From contig JAGTXO010000025.1 of assembly GCA_019448385.1 (NCBI GenBank), forward strand, positions 248,001 through 312,000: DNA of 64,000 nt, in the 5' to 3' direction. Below the pieces are notes generated by a model. The model saw only the letters and a program-made list of their open reading frames with translations, was not told the DNA's origin and ran no database searches. The stretch is from Diacronema lutheri (lineage: Eukaryota > Haptophyta > Pavlovophyceae > Pavlovales > Pavlovaceae). The translations under genes were made by a program, and so were the position numbers. Of this stretch, positions 31,535 to 41,400 are shown piece after piece (within the stretch, counting starts at the first letter, position 1; each line of letters opens with the position of its first letter).

Positions 31535-32212
31535 ATGACGAGACGCGTTCTGCTCGCGCTCAGCGCCGTGCTCGCGTCCGCCGGCGCGTGGCGCGCGCCG
31601 CGGCCAGCCGTGCGCGCGCGCGCGAGCCGAATGGCGGCGGTGCGCATGTACGAGACGCCGATTACTATCAGCGGCAACAACGTCGAGCTCACCGAGGCGA
31701 TGAAGGCTTACGTCGATGAGAAGGTCGGCGCAGCGCTCTCCAAGTTCGTGCCAATGGTCTCGCGCTGCGACGCGCACCTGTCGGTGATCCGCAACGCACG
31801 CGTGGCGCAGGGCCACACGTGTGAGGTCGTCTGCTTCTCAAAGGGTGCCGTCATCCGCGCCGCCGAGCGCTCCGAGTCCATGTACTCGTCGATCGACCTT
31901 GTCGCCGCCAAGCTCGCGCGCAAGCTGCGCAAGCTCAAGGAGCGGCGGCAGGACAAGGGGGACCGCGTGCCGACGAACGAGCTGTTCGAGGCCGACGAGC
32001 CCGCCGCGGTCGACGAGCCCGTGCTCGACGCCGCCTCGGTCGTCCGCACCAAGCGCTTCCAGATGCCGCCGCAGACACTCGAGGACGCAATCGTCTGCCT
32101 CGAGTACGTGGATCACCCTTTCTACGTGTTCCGCAATTCGGCGAGCGGCGAGATCAACGTGATTTACAAGCGCAACGAAGGCGGCATCGGCCTCATCGAG
32201 CCGGACAAGTGA
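31535..32212 (+). CDS. Plastid ribosome hibernation-promoting factor (long HPF/PSRP1)
   Basis: The protein is 225 aa from the ATG at 31535. The N-terminus is a signal peptide (RRVLLALSAVLASAGA) directly followed by Trp and an Arg/Ala-rich, acid-free stretch, the bipartite leader of complex red plastids. The mature part has the S30AE domain (ITISGNNVELTEAMKAYVDEK, HLSVIRNARVAQGHTCEVVC, YSSIDLVAAKLARKLRKLKERR), a linker, and the long-form C-terminal dimerisation domain (VVRTKRFQMPPQTLEDAI, HPFYVFRNSASGEINVIYKR). Long HPF binds the small ribosomal subunit and pairs ribosomes into inactive dimers when translation slows. It supports a photosynthetic host with a secondary red plastid. Confidence 0.92.
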   Translation: MTRRVLLALSAVLASAGAWRAPRPAVRARASRMAAVRMYETPITISGNNVELTEAMKAYVDEKVGAALSKFVPMVSRCDAHLSVIRNARVAQGHTCEVVCFSKGAVIRAAERSESMYSSIDLVAAKLARKLRKLKERRQDKGDRVPTNELFEADEPAAVDEPVLDAASVVRTKRFQMPPQTLEDAIVCLEYVDHPFYVFRNSASGEINVIYKRNEGGIGLIEPDK

Positions 32213-32400
32213 GCCAGCGCTCGCGCCGCGCGCGGTCGCCTTCCTTCCCCTGCGCTGTACAGAGTTTGACGCCGCCCGATCCGCGGAGCGCCTCGCTAGG
32301 CTGAGTGGCGAGGCGGCGATGTCATGAGCGACCGCTTCCGCAGACTCCTCTCACGTTGTCCGCTTGTGAATTTGTGACTGTGGTCAGTCGTGGTAAGCCA

Positions 32401-35400
32401 ATGAATAAGTTGACACCTTCCCCGACACCGGCGTCCGGCATGCCCGCAACGCCGATGGCCGAGGTGGTCAGTGGTCCGCCGTCGGCGGGCGGCGGCGGGC
32501 AGGCAACCCCCGGCGCATTCGAATCGGCCGAGCACTCGCCGCACGCGCACGCGCCGCTCGTCGCACCTTCGACTACTCGGCTCGTCCGTTCGCCGCCGCC
32601 GGCGCGTGCCACCCTCGAATTGGTGCTCAACGCGCTCTTCCAGCCGGGCTCCTTCGAGCTCAAGGAGCCCGCCGCTATCCGGCAGCTGATGGCGTTGCTC
32701 TCGAACGGCATTGGCACCGCCGACGAGGCGGCCGTGGTTGCGCGGCGCTTGGAGCGTGCGTGCGAGCGCACGCGCACGCGCGAGCAACTCTGCACCGCAA
32801 GTGCGATCGATGCGATCGTCGACGCGCTCGACGACGCGGAGCCGAGCGAGCGCGGCGAGGTGCTCGCCGAGCTGCTCGAACCGACGCTACGCGCGCTTAT
32901 TGGCCACCGCCTCTCCGCGCGCGGCGCGTCCCTCCTCTTCTCGCTCGCGACGCGCCCAGCGAGCCGGCCCGACGATGCTGCCGTGCACGCCATGCGCCTC
33001 ACCGTGCTGCGCGCGCTGCGAGGCGCGCTCGAGCGCTCGCCGGCGGACGCGCGCGCGGCGCCGACGAGTTCGCGCCTCCTCCCCGCGCCATGCGCGATCG
33101 ACGTGGGTGGCACGCGCTCAGAGGGCCTTTGCATCGGCCCACTCGGAGCGCTGCTACGCGCAGATGACGGCCATGCTGTGTGCATGCGCTTCCGCATCGA
33201 GCCGAGCGCGCAGCCGCCGCACTCGGTGGCTGCGCTCGGGCAGCCGGCGGAGGCGTCGCGCGCCGAGTGGTGCCTGTGCGCACTCACCACCCACCGCGCG
33301 CAGCAGCTCGCCCATGCGAGGACCGACGGCGACGCGATCGATACATTTGCGCACATCGCCGGCGGTTGCGGCGGTGAGGCGGCGCCCGTCCGCGTTGGCG
33401 CGGACGCGGGCGCGCACGGCTCGCTCACGCTCGCGTGGACGATCGATTGCGCGAACCGGCTTCTCCTGCGCAGCTCACTCTCGCCACACCAGCCCCTCGT
33501 CGTGGCCAATGTGACGGGCACGCCGCTCGACCTGCGAGCGCGCACGGCGCGTGCGCGCGCGCGCGACGGCGCGCCTGCCGCCAAGGGCGGTGACGACGGC
33601 GCGCGAGAGCGCGACGAAACGTGCCACTCGATCGTGCTCACATTCGCGCTGCCTGCGCACGCGCATGGCGGCGGCGTCGGCGGCGCGGGCGTGGGAGGCG
33701 CCAGCGCAAGCGGCGCGTCGTTGGGGGGCGTGCGGCTGCGCGCGCCATCCGCGCCGGGCGCGCGCTTGTCGGGCAACGGTGGCGCGGCGGCCAGCGTCGA
33801 GGCGGCGGCCTATATGGACGGTGTGCGACTGCCGCCGCCGCGCGAGGAGGACGTAACGAGTTACGGGCACGGCGGTGACGACTGGGACCTCTCGGCCGCT
33901 GCGTGCTGGCGCGCCGCATATTTTGCGCGCGCGCAGCTCGGCGCGCTGCCCGCGTGCGCGGCGCAGGCGCTGCGCGTACGCGCCGCGTGCCGCGCGCCGC
34001 GCGCGCGCCGCGCGACGGAGGCTGACCTGCGCGGCGCGTTCGACGAGGAGCTGCTCGAGGCAGAGGGCGGCGGTGCGATCGTCTGCGCATTTCCAGCGCT
34101 TCTGTACTCGGCGCTGCTGCTGCGCGGGGGCGTCGACGCGAGCGAGGCATTGCAGTACGCTAAGATGAGCGTCGCGCAGCCGCACAGCCACTTCTTCCTC
34201 AGGCCGACGCCGCCGCACCGCGTCGAGCCGTCGGACGGATTGTCGGGCGCGAGCAGGACGCAGGTGAGCGCCACGGCGAGCGCCTCGGCTGCTGCGGTCT
34301 CCATCTTTGCGTGGGCGCGGCGCGCGGGCAGATCCGCAAGCGTTGCTGGCGCGCAGAAGCAGCCGGCGCCCGCCGCCGACCTCAGCGCGGCGAGCGCGGC
34401 GGGCGCGGCGGGCGCAGCGGGCGCGGCGGGCGCGGAGCGATGCGCGTCGGCGCCCGAGTTTGCGCTGACGCACGAGCGTGCAGGTGGCGGCGCGCCGCCC
34501 GGCCCGCCGCCCGTCGAGTACAGCCCACAGGCCGTCCCCTCGGACCTCTTCGTGCGCTTCGCGCGCGTCGTCGCGGCCGTCGACGCGGGCGTCCTCGCCG
34601 GCGCTCGCGTCGCAACGACCGGCGGGCGTGCGCTGTGGATGGCGCCCGTTGGCATGCGCGAGCCCGCGCCCACGGCGGCTGGGTGCGAGCCCGCGCACAA
34701 CGCGGCGGACGGGCGGTGCTCGCCGCTCGACGGCGCGCGCGTCGTGGAGGACGAGGCGGCGCAGCGCGACGGCGCGGCCGGCGGATGCACGGGCGATGGC
34801 GGCGCAGGCGGCACGGACTCGCGCTATGCGCGAACTGACGCGTCGCGCAGCGGTGGCGCGCGCAGTGGGGCGCAGTCGCCGATGCACCTCGACGCGATGC
34901 AGACGGGGCCGCACGCGCAATTGCACGATGGCTGCCTTCTGGTCCGCACGCGCCCGCCCGGCAGCGCGCTCGACGCATGCGGCGGTCTGTGGGTTCTGCT
35001 CGTCGCTGCCGAGTCTCTGCTCGGCGAGGAGGCGACGCTGCGCGAGGCCGAGTACGCGACGGCGATTGGCGAGTCGATGGCGCGAGCGGCCGCTGAGCAC
35101 GAGGCCACCGAGGAGGCGGCGGCCGCGGCCGCGGTCGCAGCCGAGGCGGCCGCCGCTGTGGCGGCGGCTGCAGACCTTCCGGCCGTGGCAGCCAGCGACG
35201 GGGCGGGCGCTGACGGGGATGCATGCGGCAGCGGCGCGGGCGCGCAGTCAACGCACGCGCCGCTCGAGGGCGTGGCGCGCGCGGACGGCGCGGACGCGCC
35301 GTCGAGCGCAGGCGCGGTGGTGCGCGGCGTGCTGAGCGGCGGGCTCAGCCTTGGAATGCTCTCCCACCTCCCGTCGCTGCCCGCGCTGCCCGCGCTGCCC

Positions 35401-38400
35401 GCGCTGCCGGCGAGCGCGCAGATCGCCAACCCGTTCTCACCCACGTTTGGGGGTAGCCTGCGGCGCGCGAGCATAGCGGCTGCGGCCAGCGGCGCCAGGG
35501 GCGTCGCGCACGCCGCGCCCGCGGCCACGCCGCCGTCGTCCGCGCGCGCGCCGCGCGCGGACGCGCCGGCGTCGACACCGCGTACGTCGCCCGCGCCGCT
35601 CGCGCTGCCGCCCGTGCGGGCCGGCGGCAGCGCGGCGGTCGCGCCGGTGCAGGTCGCGCTGCCCACGCGCGTCGGCGGCCGCTCGCGCGCGCGCGCGCTG
35701 CTCTGCTCGAAGCTCGCCGAGCTCATCCGCTGCCTAGCCGCGCAGCTGTGCGCCTCCGCCGAGGCGCGGGCAGCCGCGACGCGCGATGACGTCATTGGCC
35801 TCCTCGGCGCAGTGCTGATGCGCGCGTCCGCGCTGCTCACGTGCGAGACTGCGCACGCGCTGCACGCGCTCGTCGACGCGCTCAGTGCATGCGAGGCGCG
35901 GCTGCGCGCGGCGAGCGTGACGCCGCGGCCGCACGCCTACATCATGGCTGCGGCGGAGAGCACGTCGCGTCTGCGGATGGGTGCGCAGGCGTTGCTCGTT
36001 GACCTTCGCATCTGGGCTCTCTCGCCAGCTGACGTGATCCGTGCTGTGCTCGAGCGCGCCGCGCCGCCGCCCGAGCCGCTTGCCCGCGCGCCCGCCGGCT
36101 CCGCGCCTCTGGCGAGCACGTGCGCGCTGCGCGCGCCGGACATGGTCGGCTGGGCGGCGGCGTCCCTGCCGCTGCGCGAGCCGCTCCTCGAGCTCGCGCT
36201 CGACACGACGCGCGCGGCGCTGTGGGAGGAGGTGGAGGGCCTCTCGTTTGGCGTCGAGCCGATCATTTGCGAGATCACCGGCCTGACGCTCGCGAGCCGC
36301 CCGCCTCCCGCCGACGTGCGCGCGCTGCGCGAGCAGGCGTTCGCGCTCGCGCTTGCGGGCGCCGATGCGCGCACGTCGGCGGCTGAGCGGCGGCGGCTTG
36401 CAGTGCTGCTTCTCGCCGCGGCGTCGCCCGAGCCGGCGCTCGCCGCGAGCGCGCTGCGCGCGTGGGGCACGCTGCACATCCTCGCCGAGCTACCCGTCTC
36501 GCGCGACGAGCTTGCTGTCCTCCTCGCGGCTTTAAGCACCGCGCCCGACGCTCGGGTGGCGACGGCGGCTTTGCGCGCGCTCGAGAGCGTGTGCGACCTG
36601 CTCTCGCTGCCGGCGGGCGGCGAGGCGATGCCAACGCAGCGCGCGCGCGCGGCTGGCGGTACGACCGTCGGCAGCACCGCGACCGCCGCCGCCGCCGCCG
36701 CCGCCGCCGTCGCGACCGCCGCCGCCGCGACAGCCGCGTCGGCCGCCGTGGCCGCCGCGTCGAGCGCCGCTGCTGCGGCCGAGGCGAGCGCGCTGATGCT
36801 CGTCGACGGCGCGTGCTCGGCCTGCTCGGTGAGCGCACCGTCTGAGTCGAGCGCAAGCGAGCGCTCGCCCTCGCACGCGTCGCTCGTGCCCTCACCGCAC
36901 GGGCCGTTCGTGAGCACGATCGCGATCGGTGACTCGCCCTTGTCGCAGCGCGCGAGCGGCGGCGGCGGCGCGGCGGGCGGCGACGAGGCGGAAGGCGTCG
37001 CAGAGCCCGAGCGCGCGAGCGCCGCGCCCGGCGCGCCCGCCGCCGAGCTCGCGCGCTCACTCGCGCTGGCCATTGGCGACAATACCGCGGCGGCGGCGCC
37101 CGTCGGTTCGTTTGCGCACCTTGTGGTCGAGCAGGGCGACGGCGACGGGCGCAGCGAGCAGGGCGCGCGACGCGGCGAGGGCGGCGGCAGGGCGCCCACG
37201 CCCCTGTGCGGAGACGATGACACCAACGCGCGCGCCGCGCGCCCATCGCTGCCGAGCAGCACGAGCGGCGGACTGCTGCTGCCCGCCTTACGAGCGGCAG
37301 CCACACTTACGAGCCCGCCCGTGCTGGGCGGTTCACCCAATGCGCCGCCCGTCGCGCTCACGACCGCGTCGAGCGCGGAGCGCGCGCTCGAGCTCGCGAC
37401 GCGCGCGATCGAGGCGCGCGCCGGCCGCGCGCCCGTGCCGGTTGGCCTCGTGTGCGCGTTGATCGAGTGGGCGGCGCGAGAGGCGCGCGACGCCGAGGCC
37501 GAGCTGGCGGCTGCTGGTGCGCCGTCGCCCGCGTGCTCGCCGCGCGTGCACACGAGGGACGGGCTGCGTGCGGCGCTCGGCGCCATCGGCTGCGCGCGCC
37601 GCCTCGCGCGCCTGCTGCTCGTCGCGCACGACGTCGACGTGCACGCCGATCCGCGAGAGCCCGAGGGCAACGTTGACATGGACGTCGTCGACGCAGGCGC
37701 GCAGTGCGAGGGCGAAGACGGGCGCGGCGCGGCGGACGAGCCGCCCACGCCGGCGGACCTCGCGCGCTTGCTGCTTATTCGCCTTTCACAGACGAGCGCG
37801 ACAACACACTGGCTGCTCGCGCAGCTGCAAGCCCGTCAAGCGCGGGCAGTGGCGGAGCGCGCGCACGGCGGCGCCGCGCGCGCCGACGCGCGCGCGAGGG
37901 CGGCGGACGCGGCCACGCTGAGGCTCGCGGCCACGCTTGCCAAGTGGGGTGCCGCGTCGGTCGGCGCGTCCGAGCATGGCTGGCGCCGGTTACAGCTGCT
38001 GCTGCTCATGGCGCGCTCGTACGACGACACGTGCGGACGGCGCGTCTCGGACGGCGGCACGTCGCTCGCGCTCGCGCTTTGGCTGAGGGCGTTGCGCGAG
38101 CTGCTCACCGTTGGGCCCAGCTGCGCGCTGCTCGTCGAGCGCAAGCCGATCGCGTCGTGCGCGGCGTCTGGCGTCGCCCTCGCCTCGCCCACTGGCTTGA
38201 CCTGTCGCCTGCGACTGCCGCGCGCGGTCACGTACGACGAGCGCGACGCGGACGAGGCGAACAGCAGCGGTTCGGGCGCGAGCGGCGAGGAGGACCCGGG
38301 CGACTCGGGCGAGGAGGCGGAAGGCGATGGGCTGGGGTGCGCGAGCTGTGCACGCACGGCCGGCACACCCGCAGCGCAGCCGCGCGCGCGCGCCAACACC

Positions 38401-41400
38401 TCCGCGCCCGCCGGCGACAACGCGCGCGCGCTCTGCGCGTGGCGTGCGCTCGGCTGCTTGCTCGACGACCTCAACGAGTACGTGACGGCCGTGACGGCAG
38501 GCATGGCGGGCGCGGGCGCAATGCCGTCGGGCGCGCAGCCTCGCCCGCGCTCTGTCGACGCCGTCGCGGGGGCCCCTTCGCCGCGCGGCGCGCGCGCGGG
38601 CGCGCAGCGCGCGCCCGCGCGCGTGCAGAGGCTGCTGCTTGATGCGCTGCAGCCGCTCATTGAGGCGCTCGCGCTCGAGCCGCTCGTGCCGCACGCGGGT
38701 GTGGCGCCGCGCAAGGCGCTCGAGCTGCTTCGCTCCTCGTCGATGCGCGTCTGCGTGCGGCTGCTCGCCGACACACTCGTTGCGACCGCGACTACGACCG
38801 CGACTACGACCGCGGCGGCGGTCGGCGGCGCGGCAGGCGCGGCCGCCGTGTGCGAGCGCGCGAGCCGTGCGCTGCTCGCGCTGCTCGGGCAGGCGACGGA
38901 GCTCGTGGGCCACGCGCGCGGCGCTGGCCGCGCGTTGCCCCCGCCGCTCGCCGCTGCAGCTGCAGCTGCCCTCGACGTGATTCGACCGGCCTGCTCGACT
39001 GCGCTGCGCGCGCTCGGCGCGCTTGGCGCGGCTAAGCCCGCGCCGGGCGCGCATGCCATCGCGCACGCGCGCGCGCTCGCGGCGACGGCGGCGCTGTGCT
39101 GCGCGCTCGCGCAGCCACTCGCGTCGAGCGTTCATGCCGCCGTTGATACCGAGCAGCGCACTCCCCTCGCCGCGTTGGACGCCGACGCCTCTGCGCGTTT
39201 GCGCGCGTATGCGGCCGCAGCGATGGCCGTCGCACTCGGCGAGCCAGCCTCGCCCGATGCGGTCGCCGCGGGCGCGCCGGTCGGCGCGCCCGCCGCCAAC
39301 GCGCCCGCCGAAGCGCGCACCGGCGGTGCATCGGGTGATGCAGCCGTGCCCGCCGCGGATGCGCGCGATGCGGCGCCTTTCGGTGCCAGGGAGCTGGGAG
39401 CGGGCGACGACGTCGCCGCTGCACCCGCCAGTACGGTGCACACTCTATCGGAGGCCGGTCCCGCCGCCGACCCGCCGCTCGAGCGGAACTCTGTCGATAG
39501 CACGCGGCGCGCTGCGACGCCGCCGCCCTCCACCGACCCGTGGGCCGACGTGGCCGCGGACGTCGCATTTGCCGCCAACCCGTTCGGTGATGGCGCAACG
39601 CCGCACAGCGAGGCGATTGTTGGCGCGAACCCATGGGGCGAGCCGGGCGCACCGCTCTCCACCAATCCGTGGGGCGACGTTGCGGGGCACGTGCTCGCAG
39701 CGCCGTGGAGCGACGACGAGGCGGCGGGCGCGTGGCGAGGCGCGCGCGGCGCACGTGCCGGTGAGCAGCAGGTGCAGCACGACCGGAACCCTGCCGGCGT
39801 GCGGCGCGAAGATGGTTCGCGCACGCCGCTCAGTGGTGTGGCTGCTGGCCGCGCCGCAGCGCCCGGCGCGTCGCTGCCCGCGCCTGCCGCGCCCCTCGGC
39901 GCGCTGGGCGCGTGCGGCGTGCTGAGCGCAGGCGGCGCGCTTGCGACCGCGCCCGCGGACGCAGCGGCGCTCGTCGCTCGCGAGCGTGCGCCCGCCGTCG
40001 CGCGCGCCGCGATGCCGTGCGTTCCGAGCGCGCTCGTGGTAAGCGAGCGCGACGCGTCGGCTTGGGCCAACAGCCTCGACGCGCTTTCTGCTCTCTCAAC
40101 GGCCGACGGCGGGCCAGCCGACGGCGGGCCAGCCGACGGCGGGCTGGCCGACGGCGGCGCGCCCGACGCGGCGGCCGTGGCGGCGGAGCGCACCCGCCGG
40201 CGAGAGGAGCGTGCGCACTTCCTCGCCAAGCTGCACGCGGACGCGCACGCCATCTCGCACGCGCTCGCGCTCGACGAGCGCGCGGCCGACGACGCGGCGA
40301 GCGCCATCTCGCGCGGCGAGGCGCTCGTAAGCGCAGAGGCGGGCGGGTGGGCTCAGCGCGTGCAGACGCTCGAGCAGCGCACGCACACGCAGCAGCGGCG
40401 GATGCGCAAGGAGGTGCGCCGGCTGCGCGCCGCGCCCGGCGCCGCGCTCGGCGGCCTCCGCTCCGTGCGCGACGCCGGCCGTTGCGTCGCCTTTCGCCTT
40501 GACGATTATGAGTCGGCGTGCCGCACGCGCCGCCGGCTCAAACCCAATTTCGCCTTCGACGCGCACCTCGAGGCGACGGTCGGCGCGCGGCACGACACGG
40601 TCGCGCTTGCGGTGCGCGACGCGACGGCGAGCAGCGCGACGAAGCCGCTCGAGATGATGAAACGGCTAAGCGCCGAGCTGCACCGCGCCACGCACGCTCA
40701 GCCCGCCGCGTGCGCGCCGCCGGCGGCCGGCTCCGTGCCAGCCGGCGGCGTGGCGCGCGGGACGGACGGCGCAGTCGACGCGGAGATGGTGCGCGCGCTC
40801 GCCGTGCGCCTTTCGGCGCTCCTTGGCCCGTCGTGCGCGCGCGCGGACGAGCTGTCGGTCGGTGCGGGCGCGGCGCACGCGGGCGGCGGCGGCGGCGCGG
40901 GCGGCGCGGGCGCTCACGGCGCGCACGCACAACTGCCGCAGCGGCGCGAGCGCTCGGCGAGCGTCAACGAGCGCGGCAGCGCGAGCGGTGCAGGCGGCGG
41001 CGGCGGCGGCGGTAGTTGTGGCGCCTCTGCTGCCGCCGCCACCGCCGCCATTGTGCCAGGGACTCGCCATGCGCCGGTTGCGTCGGGCGTGCGCGTCGTG
41101 CGCGCGGCGCCGTGCGGCCTGATCAAGGCCTTGCGCGTACTGCCCGGCGTGCTCTTGCTCACGGAGACGCACCTCTTCTTCGCGCCGGACGCGGCGGAGG
41201 CGCTCGCGTCCAACGCGCACGACCGGATCTGGCAACTCAAGCTGCTGTGCGAGGTGCACGCGCGCCGTTACCTCCTGCGTGCAAGCGCGCTCGAAGTCTG
41301 CTTCACCGACGGCTCGTCGCACCTCTTCCAGCTGCACTCGGAGAAAGGTCGATGCGCGATGCAGCGCGCGCTATACGCGCGCACGCTGCCTGCGCTCGCG

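Noticed and set aside
33475-35100. A 541-aa antisense frame inside the BEACH gene
   Set aside because: It is Arg/Ala-rich shadow sequence in GC-rich DNA with no motif.
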